Shown: in pieces, positions 44,191 through 52,062 of the stretch | Numbering within the stretch: position 1 is the stretch's first letter | Layout: every line of letters begins with the position of its first letter | Assembly: GCF_022815725.1 (NCBI RefSeq) | Contig: NZ_JALGRF010000005.1 | Location: 293,401 to 357,400 of the forward strand | Direction: 5' to 3' | Source: Streptomyces sp. APSN-46.1 | GTDB taxonomy: Bacteria > Actinomycetota > Actinomycetes > Streptomycetales > Streptomycetaceae | Length of the DNA stretch: 64,000 nucleotides | Translations under genes and position numbers: made by a program | Notes under the pieces: model-generated | What the model saw: only the letters and a program-made list of their open reading frames with translations | Databases searched by the model: none | Told to the model about the DNA's origin: nothing

Positions 44191-44338
44191 TGTCGATCCG
44201 CGGAGACGGCGGGTGGACGGCTCGGCCACCGGAGGGCACTACTAAAGTGCCGACTCCATGAAGATCCGTCCGGCGACCCTCGGGGGAGTCGCCGGCCGGA
44301 TCGTGCCGAACGACGACACACACTTTCAGGAGTGCGCC

Positions 44339-44566
44339 ATGACTGATGCGACCACGCCGCAGACGCCGAAGAACCCGGCCAAGCCGCTCGACAGCCACGC
44401 CTCGGGTGCTGAGGCCGTCGTGGACATCCAGACGCTGGACAGCCACGCCTCGGGCGAGCCGATCGACGCGCCGGTTCCGCCGGTGACGCCGCTGGACAGC
44501 CACGCGTCGGGCGAGCAGGTGCTGAGCATGGACAGCCACGCGTCGAGCGAGCCGTTCAAGCCGTAA
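44339..44566 (+). CDS. afsS: AfsS-like small sigma-factor-like protein
   Basis: A 75-residue protein with four copies of the motif (L/M)DSHAS(G/S), separated by spacers of 8-14 residues: LDSHASGAEAV, LDSHASGEPID, LDSHASGEQVL and MDSHASSEPFKP at the end. This T-x-DSHAS-E repeat marks AfsS, whose gene is the AfsR target that raises antibiotic production in S. coelicolor. AGGAG (44328-44332) precedes ATG 44339; a terminator follows at 44684-44728. The protein has four repeats; the number in the S. coelicolor protein should be compared. Mechanism of AfsS is not established. Confidence 0.9.
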   Translation: MTDATTPQTPKNPAKPLDSHASGAEAVVDIQTLDSHASGEPIDAPVPPVTPLDSHASGEQVLSMDSHASSEPFKP

Positions 44567-44683
44567 CGGCGGTAACGGCGGGCACCGGCCGGCCGCAGGG
44601 GGGCTGCGGGCCAACAGACCAACGGGGGTAAGCGCCTCGGGTCCTACGGGGGGACCGACGGGACCACGAGGTGACGGGGGAAA

Positions 44684-44728
44684 ACGACGATCGCGGTGGC
44701 CCGGAGGGGGAGCCACCGCGGTCGTCGT
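44684..44728 (+). terminator. Terminator after afsS
   Basis: Seventeen-base arms at 44684-44700 and 44712-44728 pair with one mismatch around an 11-base loop. They lie between afsS and the methyltransferase gene. Confidence 0.65.
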
Positions 44729-44786
44729 ATGCGCATGTCCGCCGGAGTCGGCCCGCACGTCATCCCGCACGTCATAGGGTGAAGGC

Positions 44787-45518
44787 GTGTTCACCTCACA
44801 GGGGCCGACCGTCCGCGAGCTGGCCGTCCAGGCCCTCTCCTCCATCGAGCGGGGCTACGACCTGCTCTCGCCCAAGTTCGACCGGACGCCCTTCCGCACC
44901 CCGGACCGGATGCTCGACGCCGTCGAGGAGACCCTGGCCCAGCGGGAGGGCTCCTTCGGCTCCGGGCTCGACGTGTGCTGCGGCACCGGCGCGGGGCTGG
45001 GGATGCTGCGGCGGCTGTGCCGGGACCGGGTCACCGGGGTGGACCTCAGCGCCGGGATGCTGACGGAGGCCGCGCGGGCGCACCCGGACGGCGTGGACTT
45101 CGTACGGGCCGACGCGCGGGCGCTGCCGGCCGCGCTCGGGAACTCGTACGACCTGGCGGTGAGCTTCGGGGCCTTCGGCCACTTCCTGCCGGCCGAGCGG
45201 CCCGCCCTCTTCGCCGGTGTCCGTTCCGCCCTGCGCCCCGGCGGGCTCTTCGCGTTCCCGATCGGGGCACCGATCCCGCCGACCGCCCCGCTGTGGTGGG
45301 CGGTGGCCGGCTTCGACGCCGCGATGCGGGTGCGGAACGCGGTGTGGCGGCCGCCCTTCGTCATGTACTACCGGACGTTCCCGCTCAGCGGCGTCCGCGC
45401 GGACCTGCACGCGGCCGGCTTCACCGTGGAGACCGTCCCGCTGACCCCCTTCGGCCGCCGCCCCGACGGCAGCCCCCACTGGCGCCTGGTCCTGGCCCGC
45501 CGCGCGGGAGAGATCTAG
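44787..45518 (+). CDS. Class I SAM-dependent methyltransferase
   Basis: A 243-residue methyltransferase: LDVCCGTGAGLGMLRRLC (motif I), GVDLSAGMLTEAARAHPD (acidic ribose-binding loop) and VSFGAFGHFLPAERPALFAG. GTG 44787 is preceded by TAGGGT at 44775-44780 and may be leaderless. Substrate unknown. Its TAG shares the CTAG tetranucleotide with the convergent acyl-CoA ligase stop. Confidence 0.88.
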   Translation: MFTSQGPTVRELAVQALSSIERGYDLLSPKFDRTPFRTPDRMLDAVEETLAQREGSFGSGLDVCCGTGAGLGMLRRLCRDRVTGVDLSAGMLTEAARAHPDGVDFVRADARALPAALGNSYDLAVSFGAFGHFLPAERPALFAGVRSALRPGGLFAFPIGAPIPPTAPLWWAVAGFDAAMRVRNAVWRPPFVMYYRTFPLSGVRADLHAAGFTVETVPLTPFGRRPDGSPHWRLVLARRAGEI

Positions 45519-47158
45519 GGGGTGTTTCGCGCCCGCAGGTCCCGCTTTAGGACCTTGCCGCTCGCGTTGCGCGGTAGTTCGGTGACGAACTCGACCTCGC
45601 GCGGGACCTTGTAGTTGGCCATCTCGCGGCGGGACCAGGCGATCAGGTCGTCGGCGGTGAGCGTGGCGCCCGGGCGGCGTACCGCGTAGGCCTTGCCGAC
45701 CTCGCCGAGGCGCGGGTCGGGGACGCCGACCACCGCGACGTCCGCGATGTCCGGGTGGAGGCCCAGGAGTTGTTCGATCTCGGCGGGGTAGGCGTTGAAG
45801 CCGCCGACGATGAACATGTCCTTGATCCGGTCGGTGATGCGCAGGTTGCCGTCCGCGTCGAGGACCCCGACGTCGCCCGTGCGCAGCCAGCCCTCCGGGG
45901 TGATGGCCCGCGCGGTTTCGGCCGGGTCCTCGAAGTAGCCCCGCATGACGTGGTGGCCGCGTACCCACACCTCGCCCGCCGTGCCGGGGGCCTGGGCGGT
46001 CCCGTGCCGGTCCACGATCCGCACCTCCGTGCCCGGGATGGCCCGCCCCGAGGTGGCCGCGACGACCTCGGCCGGGTCGCCGCGCCGGCACATGGTGACG
46101 ATGCCGCTCGCCTCGGACAGTCCGTACGCCGTGAGCACGGTCGCGATCCGCAGCTCGCCGCGCAGCCGCTCGACGAGCCGGAGCGGGACCACGGCCGCGC
46201 CGGTGACGACCAGGCGGAGGGCGGAGAGGTCGTGGTGGTCGCGCTGGGGGTGGTCGAGGAGCGACTGGTGCAGGGTGGGCGGGCCGGGGAGTACGGAGAT
46301 CCGCTCGGCGGCGATGTTCGCGAGGACGGTGTCCACGTTGAAGACGGGCTGCGGGACCATCGTCGCCCCGCGCATCAGGCAGGCGATGATCCCGGCCTTG
46401 TAGCCGAAGGTGTGGAAGAAGGGGTTCACGATCAGGTAGCGGTCGCCCTCGCGCAGTCCGGCGAGCTCGCTCCACACGTCGTAGCAGCGCAGGGACTGGG
46501 CGTGGGTGATGACGGCGCCCTTGGGACGGCCGGTGGTGCCGGAGGTGAAGATGATGTCGGAGGGGGCGTCGGCGCGTATCGACGCGGCGCGCTCGTGAAC
46601 GGCCTCGACCGGTACGCGGTCCCCGCCGGCCAGGAAGTCCTTCCAGGTGCGGAAGGACTCCGGGGCGTCCTCGGCGAGGACGACGACCTGCTCCAGGTGC
46701 TCCAGGCCCGGCAGCGGGCCGGTGCCGGGGCCGTCGGCGGCGGCGCGGCGCAGGGAGGCGACGTAGGAGGTGCCGAGGAAGGTGCCGGTGACGAAGAGCA
46801 GCCGGGCCCGGCTGTGCTGGAGGACGTACGCCGCTTCGGCGCCCTTGAAACGGGTGTTGAGCGGGACGAGGACGGCGCCCGCCGAGACGGCCCCGAGGGC
46901 GGAGACGATCCACTCCAGGGTGTTGGGCGCCCAGACGGCGACCCGGTCCCCGGGTTCGACGCCGGCCGCCATGCAGGCGGCCGCGGCGCGCTCGACGCGG
47001 GCGCCGAGCTGCGCGTAGCTGATCCGGACGCGGCCGTCGACGACGGCCTCGCGGTCGGCGTACCGCGCCGCCGCCGCGCGTACCAGCCCGGCGATGCTGC
47101 CCCAGCGCAGATCCCCGCGCCCGTCTTCGCGCCCGTCCTCGCGCCCGTCTTCGCTCAT
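45515..47158 (-). CDS. Acyl-CoA ligase, FadD3-like (AMP-forming)
   Basis: A 547-residue ANL-superfamily enzyme: IIFTSGTTGRPKGAVITHAQ (P-loop), FFHTFGYKAGIIAC, LTAYGLSEASGIVTMC (A5), GWLRTGDVGVLDADGNLRIT and RIKDMFIVGGFNAYPAEIE with the C-terminal Lys in NASGKVLKRDLR that completes adenylation. The YGLSEASG and IKDMFIVGGFN motifs resemble FadD3 of sterol-ring catabolism, which activates HIP; a cyclic acid is therefore plausible. The divergent thiolase shares the palindrome at 47204-47218. The N-terminus has a 12-bp repeat giving DGREDGRED. Confidence 0.92.
   Translation of the reverse strand: MSEDGREDGREDGRGDLRWGSIAGLVRAAAARYADREAVVDGRVRISYAQLGARVERAAAACMAAGVEPGDRVAVWAPNTLEWIVSALGAVSAGAVLVPLNTRFKGAEAAYVLQHSRARLLFVTGTFLGTSYVASLRRAAADGPGTGPLPGLEHLEQVVVLAEDAPESFRTWKDFLAGGDRVPVEAVHERAASIRADAPSDIIFTSGTTGRPKGAVITHAQSLRCYDVWSELAGLREGDRYLIVNPFFHTFGYKAGIIACLMRGATMVPQPVFNVDTVLANIAAERISVLPGPPTLHQSLLDHPQRDHHDLSALRLVVTGAAVVPLRLVERLRGELRIATVLTAYGLSEASGIVTMCRRGDPAEVVAATSGRAIPGTEVRIVDRHGTAQAPGTAGEVWVRGHHVMRGYFEDPAETARAITPEGWLRTGDVGVLDADGNLRITDRIKDMFIVGGFNAYPAEIEQLLGLHPDIADVAVVGVPDPRLGEVGKAYAVRRPGATLTADDLIAWSRREMANYKVPREVEFVTELPRNASGKVLKRDLRARNTP
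47116..47151 (-). repeat. 12-bp tandem repeat at the acyl-CoA ligase 5' end
   Basis: Three 12-bp units of GACGGGCGCGAG type follow the start codon within two codons and encode EDGREDGREDGR. Confidence 0.85.
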
Positions 47159-47203
47159 CGCGCACCCCTCCCCGTAGCCGACCAGCCGCAGCCGCACTAC
47201 TAG

Positions 47204-47218
47204 CTGACTATCCGTCAG
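47204..47218. promoter_or_regulatory. Regulon operator copy 7 (one mismatch)
   Basis: CTGACTATCCGTCAG, one mismatch, in the 117-bp divergent region between the ligase (45 bp away) and the thiolase (57 bp away), probably controlling both. Confidence 0.75.
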
Positions 47219-47275
47219 ATTAGCTGTAGCCTTCGCGGCTGTCAGTACCGGTGCACCGCACCCTCGGAGGTGGCG

Positions 47276-48430
47276 ATGGCGGCAACGCTCAAGGACGCGA
47301 CGGCGATCGTCGGGATCGGCCAGACCGCGTTCGCCAGACAACTCCCCGCGAGCGAGAAGGAACTGGCCTGCCGGGCAGTCCTGGCCGCCCTCGCGGACGC
47401 CGGGATCGCGCCCTCCGAGGTCGACGCCTTCGCCTCGTACACCATGGAGGAGACCGACGAGGTCGAGGTCGCCAAGGCCATCGGCGCCGGCGACGTCACC
47501 TTCTTCTCGAAGGTCGGCTACGGCGGCGGCGGTTCCTGCGCCACCGTCGGCCACCTCGCGGCCGCCGTCGCCACCGGGCAGGCGAGCGTGGGCGTCGCCT
47601 GGCGCTCGCGCAAACGCGGCTCCGGCCCGCGCCCGTGGAAGAACACGGCCGCGCAGCTGCCCACCCCCGGCCAGTGGACCCGCCCCTTCGGGCTGCTGCG
47701 CCCGGCCGACGAGATCGGCATGCTGGCCCGCCGCTACATGCACGAGTACGGCGCCACCCGCGACCACCTCTTCAACGTCGCGATGGCCTGCCGCAACCGG
47801 GCCAACGAGAACCCGGCCGCGATGATGTACGAGCGCCCGCTGACCCGCGAGATGTACATGACCTCCCGCATGATCAGCGACCCGCTCTGCCTCTTCGACA
47901 ACTGCCTGGAGACGGACGGGGCGCTGGCCTGCGTGATCGTCTCCGCCGAGCGGGCCCGGGACTGCCGGCAGAAGCCCGTGTACGTGCACTCCGTGGCCCA
48001 GGGCCTGCCCGCCCAGCACCACGGGATGGTCAACTACTGGAACGACGACCCGCTGTCCGGGCCCGCGTGGACCGCCGCCCGCCACCTGTGGAAACAGGCC
48101 GACTTCGGGCCGCAGGACGTGGACGTCGCCCAGATCTACGACGCCTTCACGCCGCTGATCCCGCTGTCCCTGGAGGGCTACGGGTTCTGCGGGCGCGGCG
48201 AGGGCGCCGCCTTCACCGAGGGCGGGGCGCTGGAGATCGGCGGCCGGCTGCCGATCAACACGGGCGGCGGCGGGCTCAGCGAGGCCTACGTGCACGGCTT
48301 CAACCTGATCAACGAGGGCGTCAAGCAGCTGCGCGGCAGCTCCACCGCCCAGGTGCCGGACGCCGCGACCTGCCTGGTGACGGCGGGCGAGGGGGTCCCG
48401 ACGTCCGCGATCCTGCTGCGCCGCGCCTGA
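47276..48430 (+). CDS. Thiolase-fold lipid-transfer protein (Ltp-type)
   Basis: A 384-residue thiolase-superfamily protein starting ATG 47276 (GGAGG five bases upstream). It shows ATAIVGIGQTAFARQLPASE, VGYGGGGSCATVGHLAAAVA (Cys in a SCxT position), HEYGATRDHLFNVAM, QDVDVAQIYDAFTPLIP and PINTGGGGLSEAYVHGF. It is of the non-decarboxylating SCP-x/Ltp type often found next to an OB-fold DUF35 protein, with which such proteins form aldol-lyases or thiolases (ChsH2-Ltp2 in sterol side-chain breakdown). The downstream genes OB-fold and enoyl-CoA hydratase share its strand. Its promoter has operator copy 7. Confidence 0.9.
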   Translation: MAATLKDATAIVGIGQTAFARQLPASEKELACRAVLAALADAGIAPSEVDAFASYTMEETDEVEVAKAIGAGDVTFFSKVGYGGGGSCATVGHLAAAVATGQASVGVAWRSRKRGSGPRPWKNTAAQLPTPGQWTRPFGLLRPADEIGMLARRYMHEYGATRDHLFNVAMACRNRANENPAAMMYERPLTREMYMTSRMISDPLCLFDNCLETDGALACVIVSAERARDCRQKPVYVHSVAQGLPAQHHGMVNYWNDDPLSGPAWTAARHLWKQADFGPQDVDVAQIYDAFTPLIPLSLEGYGFCGRGEGAAFTEGGALEIGGRLPINTGGGGLSEAYVHGFNLINEGVKQLRGSSTAQVPDAATCLVTAGEGVPTSAILLRRA

Positions 48431-48456
48431 AGCCGAAGCCACGAAGCCCGCCCGGG

Positions 48457-48526
48457 GCCTGAAGCCCGACGCCTGACGCCTGATGCCCGACGCCTGATAC
48501 CTGAAGCCCGACGCCCGACGCCCGAG
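48457..48526 (+). repeat. Ten 7-bp tandem repeats before the OB-fold gene
   Basis: Ten consecutive 7-bp units of type GCCYGAY (for example GCCTGAC, GCCCGAC) run from 48457 to 48526 in the 106-bp gap between thiolase and OB-fold genes and end inside the ribosome site GAGGAGG. Because the period is not a multiple of three and lies outside coding sequence, a change in number would move the start region without altering protein. Confidence 0.9.
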
Positions 48527-48536
48527 GAGGCTCATC

Positions 48537-48986
48537 ATGACCGCCGCTCCTTCGGAAGACCTCCTGCTCCCCGTCCCGGACGAGGACGGCGCCCCCTTCT
48601 GGGAGTACGCCGCCCGAGGGGAACTCCGCATCCAGGCCTGCGCCTCCTGCGGCAGACTCCGCTTCCCGCCGAGGCCGTGCTGCCCGCACTGCCAGTCCTT
48701 CGACTCCGAGTGGCGGCCGATGAGCGGGCGCGGCCGCATCTGGTCCTACGTCCGCCCGCACCCGCCCCTGCTGCCCGCGTACGCCGCGCAGGCCCCGTAC
48801 AACGTCATCCTCGTGGAGCTCGCCGACGCCCCCGGGATCCGGCTGGCCGGGAACCTGGTGGCCTCGGCCGATGCCCCGCTGAACTCGGTGGACCCGGCCC
48901 GGCTGCGGATCGGCGCCAAGGTCCAGGTGGCGTTCACCGAGGTCGGCGGGGTCGCCGTACCGCGCTGGCTGCTGGAGCGGTCGTGA
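48537..48986 (+). CDS. Zn-ribbon/OB-fold DUF35 protein
   Basis: A 149-residue protein starting after GAGGAGG: FWEYAARGELRIQACASCGR and RPCCPHCQSFDSEWRPMSGR supply a four-Cys zinc ribbon, followed by an OB fold (IWSYVRPHPPLLPAYAAQAP; RIGAKVQVAFTEVGG). These proteins are the small partners of Ltp-type thiolases. Its stop overlaps the start of the enoyl-CoA hydratase by four bases (GTGA). The thiolase lies upstream across the 7-bp repeat. Confidence 0.95.
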   Translation: MTAAPSEDLLLPVPDEDGAPFWEYAARGELRIQACASCGRLRFPPRPCCPHCQSFDSEWRPMSGRGRIWSYVRPHPPLLPAYAAQAPYNVILVELADAPGIRLAGNLVASADAPLNSVDPARLRIGAKVQVAFTEVGGVAVPRWLLERS

Positions 48987-49759
48987 CGGTGCGGGTGGAG
49001 CGGGACAAGGCGAGCGGGGTCGCGGTCGTCACCCTGGACCGGGAGCGCCGGCACAACGCGATCGATGTGGAGACGGCCGCCGAACTCGCTTCGGTATGGC
49101 GGGAGTTCCGGTACGAGGAGGAGGTACGGGCGGTCGTGGTGACGGGCGCCGGGACGGCCGCCTTCTGCACCGGCATCGACCGCGGGGTGGAGGTGCCGCA
49201 GCCGAGCTCCCCGTACTCGATCGACGACCCGCTCGTAGCGATCGGCCCGAAGGCCAACGACCTGTGGAAGCCGGTGATCGCCGCCGTCAACGGCATGGCG
49301 TGCGGCGGCGCCTTCTACATCCTGGGCGAGGCGGAGTTCCTGATCGCCTCGGAGACGGCGAGCTTCTTCGACCCGCACACCACGTACGGGATGGTCAGCG
49401 CCTACGAGGCCGTCTACATGGCGCAGCGGATGCCGTTCGGCGAGGTCGCCCGGATGTCCCTGATGGGCACGGCGGAACGGCTCTCGGCGCGCCGGGCGTA
49501 CGAGATCGGCCTGGTCTCCGAGCTGACGGCGCCCGCGGAGCTGCTCCCGGCGGCGCTGCGCGCGGCGGAGACCCTGTCCGGGTTCCCGACGGAGGGCGTG
49601 CAGGGCACCGTACGGGCGCTGTGGTCGGCGAAGCGGGCCGCGCTGCGACAGGCGCTGGACCAGGCGCCGGCGCTGATCACGCTGGGGAACCTGCCGCCGG
49701 AACGGCAGGCCGCGCTGTTCGCGAACCGGCGGGAGGCGCCGGAGCCGCGGGTGCGGTGA
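48983..49759 (+). CDS. Enoyl-CoA hydratase/isomerase family protein
   Basis: A 258-residue crotonase from GTG 48983, coupled to the OB-fold gene. It has VAVVTLDRERRHNAIDVETA, AFCTGIDRGVEV (oxyanion region), AAVNGMACGGAFYILGEAEF and TASFFDPHTTYGMVSAYEA, where the catalytic Glu of hydratases would be expected in an FxxPE position; here FFDPHTTYG replaces it, so it may be an isomerase, hydrolase or retro-aldolase rather than a hydratase. It completes the thiolase/OB-fold/crotonase cassette. Confidence 0.88.
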   Translation: MTVRVERDKASGVAVVTLDRERRHNAIDVETAAELASVWREFRYEEEVRAVVVTGAGTAAFCTGIDRGVEVPQPSSPYSIDDPLVAIGPKANDLWKPVIAAVNGMACGGAFYILGEAEFLIASETASFFDPHTTYGMVSAYEAVYMAQRMPFGEVARMSLMGTAERLSARRAYEIGLVSELTAPAELLPAALRAAETLSGFPTEGVQGTVRALWSAKRAALRQALDQAPALITLGNLPPERQAALFANRREAPEPRVR

Positions 49760-49792
49760 CGGCGCTCCGGCGCTCCTGGCGCTCCTGGACCT

Positions 49793-50425
49793 CTAACGCG
49801 TGCGCTTCGGCTTGGGCTTGGCTGCCGGGGTGCGGGTGGAGCCGCCCTTGGGGATCCCCACGGAGGTGGAGGCCGTGGACGTCGGGCGGGAGGCGGCGGC
49901 CGAGACGGTCTGGATCCGCCCGACGACGCAGCTGCGCACGTCCCCGGCCTGGTCCGCGAGGAGCATCGGCACCTCCACGGTCCGGCTCTCGCGCGCCTTC
50001 AGTACGACCTCGACGGAGGTGGAGTCCACGCGGCCCGTCGCGCCCTCGAAGACCAGCGGCACACGGAACGTGCGGTCGCCGGCCACGTCGGAGGTGACCT
50101 TGAGGGTGGCCTTCGCCCGGCCCGGGCCGGCGCAAGTGACGACCTCGGCGTGGGCGGGCGGGGTGGTCTCGGTGGGGGTGGAGGTGGGCGAGGCCGTCGC
50201 GTTGCCGCCGGAGTGGCTGTTGGAGGACTTCTTCTTGGAGCTCTTGGAGCTCTTGCTCTTCGAGCTGGAGCAGCCGCCCCCGCCACTGCTCTTGCTCTTC
50301 CCGCTCTTCCCACTGCCGCTGCCACTGCCATTGCTTCCGTGGCCGCCGCTCGACGAGAACCCGGTCAGTGCGAGCACGACGACGGCGAGCACCGCGGCGA
50401 ATCTGATGCGACGTCCGGCCACCAT
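49793..50425 (-). CDS. Exported Ser/Lys-rich protein
   Basis: A 210-residue protein: a signal-like segment (IRFAAVLAVVVLALTGFSSS) without the lipobox Cys at +1, then a long Ser/Lys/Gly-rich linker with one Cys (GGGGCSSSKSKSSKSS) and a beta-rich domain of about 90 residues (EVVTCAGPGRAKATLKVTSD, FEGATGRVDSTSVEVVLKAR, VRSCVVGRIQTV). The tail is basic (KPKPKRTR). Function unknown. Confidence 0.78.
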   Translation of the reverse strand: MVAGRRIRFAAVLAVVVLALTGFSSSGGHGSNGSGSGSGKSGKSKSSGGGGCSSSKSKSSKSSKKKSSNSHSGGNATASPTSTPTETTPPAHAEVVTCAGPGRAKATLKVTSDVAGDRTFRVPLVFEGATGRVDSTSVEVVLKARESRTVEVPMLLADQAGDVRSCVVGRIQTVSAAASRPTSTASTSVGIPKGGSTRTPAAKPKPKRTR

Positions 50426-50463
50426 GACGGGAACCCCTCCCCCTTGGACAACGGCGGGCCACG

Positions 50464-51156
50464 CTACCAGGCGCCGCCGCGGGCGTACCGGGTGAGGAAC
50501 AGATCGACGCCGAAGGCCGCCTGGGCCCGCAGTTCCGCCTCCGTCAGCCGGTACGCCGGGTCGAAGGCCTTGGCGAGCTGCGGGACGGAGACGGTGACCG
50601 CCACCAGCTGCCGTACGGCGAGTTCCACGTCGGGTACGTCGAGCACCCCGCGCGCGGCGAGCACCCGTACGGCTTCCACGAGGGGGGCGTTCATGGCGGC
50701 GTAGCTGCGCAGGTACCAGAGGCGGCCGAGCTGCGGGAAGCGCTCGACCTCGCCGATCACGAGGCGGCGCAGCGACATCAGCCGGTCGCAGAGCTGGAGC
50801 CGCATCCAGTCGCTCTGGACCGCGATCAGGGCGCCGCGCAGGTCGGGGGCGCCGGTGAGCACGGCTCCGCAGGGCTCCAGGCCGGCGTACGCGTTGCCGA
50901 GGACACCGCCGATGACGGCGAGGAACAGCCGCTCCTTGTTGCCGAAGTGCTTGTACACGGTCGGTTTGGAGACACCGGCGCGGGAGGCGATGGCGTCGAC
51001 TGAGGCCGCGCTGTAGCCGCTGCCGAGGAACGCGGCGACGGCGGCCTCGGTGATCGCTCTCCGCTTGAGCCGGGAGGAGCCGGCCGCGACGGGCAGGACC
51101 GGGATCCCGTAGGCGTCGTAGGCATCGGTCGCGGAGGTTGAGGCGGAGGCGCTCAT
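50464..51156 (-). CDS. TetR-family repressor of the FMN reductase
   Basis: A 230-residue TetR: RRAITEAAVAAFLGSGYSAA, SVDAIASRAGVSKPTVYKHFGNKERLF gives a canonical helix-turn-helix. The C-terminus is helical. It is divergent from an FMN reductase, and the intergenic region contains an inverted repeat (51177-51222) unlike the CTGACG regulon operator, so it is a local autoregulator rather than the regulon master. Confidence 0.9.
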   Translation of the reverse strand: MSASASTSATDAYDAYGIPVLPVAAGSSRLKRRAITEAAVAAFLGSGYSAASVDAIASRAGVSKPTVYKHFGNKERLFLAVIGGVLGNAYAGLEPCGAVLTGAPDLRGALIAVQSDWMRLQLCDRLMSLRRLVIGEVERFPQLGRLWYLRSYAAMNAPLVEAVRVLAARGVLDVPDVELAVRQLVAVTVSVPQLAKAFDPAYRLTEAELRAQAAFGVDLFLTRYARGGAW

Positions 51157-51176
51157 GGACCCACCCTAACCCAAGA

Positions 51177-51222
51177 ACTAAACGAAACGGTGTAGTTGCG
51201 AGATTGAACTACACGGTTTAGT
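51177..51222. promoter_or_regulatory. Nested inverted repeats, probable TetR operator
   Basis: GTGTAGTT (51190-51197) pairs with AACTACAC (51207-51214), and ACTAAAC (51177-51183) pairs with GTTTAGT (51216-51222). They lie between the divergent TetR and FMN-reductase genes, just 5' of the TetR start. Confidence 0.75.
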
Positions 51223-51298
51223 CTCATCCCCGTCGAGCCGCCACGGCCCGCTACCGCAGCCGAAGTCACCCGTCGATGTCACCCCAGGGGGAACTCCC

Positions 51299-51877
51299 AT
51301 GTCCGAGTACAAGATCCTCGCCATCTCCGGCAGCCTGCGCGCCGGCTCGCACAACACCGCCCTGCTGCGCGCCGCGCAGAAGCACCAGCCCGGCGGCCTG
51401 AACATCGAGATCTACGAGGGCCTGCGCGAGATCCCGCCGTACGACCAGGACCTCGACAACCCGCAGGACCGCCCGGCGGTCGTGGGCGAGCTGCGCCGGC
51501 TCGTCAGCGAGGCCGACGGCCTGCTCCTCGCGACCCCGGAGTTCAACTACTCCATCCCCGGCGCCCTGAAGAACGCCATCGACTGGCTCAGCACCGACTG
51601 GAGCAAGAGCGAGGGCCTGCCGCTGCTGCGCAAGCCGATCGCGATCTCGGGCGCGGCGCCGACGAACTTCGGTTCGGTGCGGGCTCAGCTGGCGCTGCGC
51701 CAGGTGTTCGTGTGGACGGACAGCGACGTCGTTGTCAAGCCCGAGGTGATCATGTTCCGTTCGTACGAGCGCTTCGACGAGGGCGGCAACCTGACGGACG
51801 AGACCTCGATCGAGCTCCTCCAGGGCCTGCTCGGCGCACTGAAGACCAAGATCGAGACGGCGGCCGCCGCGCGATAG
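51299..51877 (+). CDS. NADPH-dependent FMN reductase (flavodoxin-like)
   Basis: A 192-residue flavodoxin-fold reductase: YKILAISGSLRAGSHNTALL (phosphate-binding loop), LLATPEFNYSIPGALKNAID and KPIAISGAAPTNFGSVRAQL. Family members reduce FMN, azo dyes, chromate and quinones. It is divergent from its TetR. A perfect 12-base-arm terminator lies at 51911-51936. Confidence 0.93.
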   Translation: MSEYKILAISGSLRAGSHNTALLRAAQKHQPGGLNIEIYEGLREIPPYDQDLDNPQDRPAVVGELRRLVSEADGLLLATPEFNYSIPGALKNAIDWLSTDWSKSEGLPLLRKPIAISGAAPTNFGSVRAQLALRQVFVWTDSDVVVKPEVIMFRSYERFDEGGNLTDETSIELLQGLLGALKTKIETAAAAR

Positions 51878-51910
51878 TGGTGTTCCCCTCCTGACGACCT
51901 GACGACGACG

Positions 51911-51936
51911 TGCCCCCGGCCCCGGCCGGGGGCACG
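51911..51936 (+). terminator. Terminator after the FMN reductase
   Basis: Perfect 12-base arms at 51911-51922 and 51925-51936 with a two-base loop. Confidence 0.65.
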
Positions 51937-52062
51937 CGCGTTGAGCCCTCGACCGCGGTGAGGTTCCGGGGAATTCACGCGCGCAGCAAGCCGCGTTGCT
52001 GCGCGCGCCACATGCCGCCCCTGCACTGGGAGACGCAACTCCTCACCCCCAGGGAGAGCCGT

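Noticed and set aside
48457..48526. Heptamer array as a coding repeat or CRISPR
   Set aside because: Units are only 7 bp and adjoining, lie between stop and ribosome site, and form no open frame with start signals.
50464..51156. This TetR as the regulon master
   Set aside because: Its divergent intergenic region has a different inverted repeat and no CTGACGnnnCGTCAG copy.
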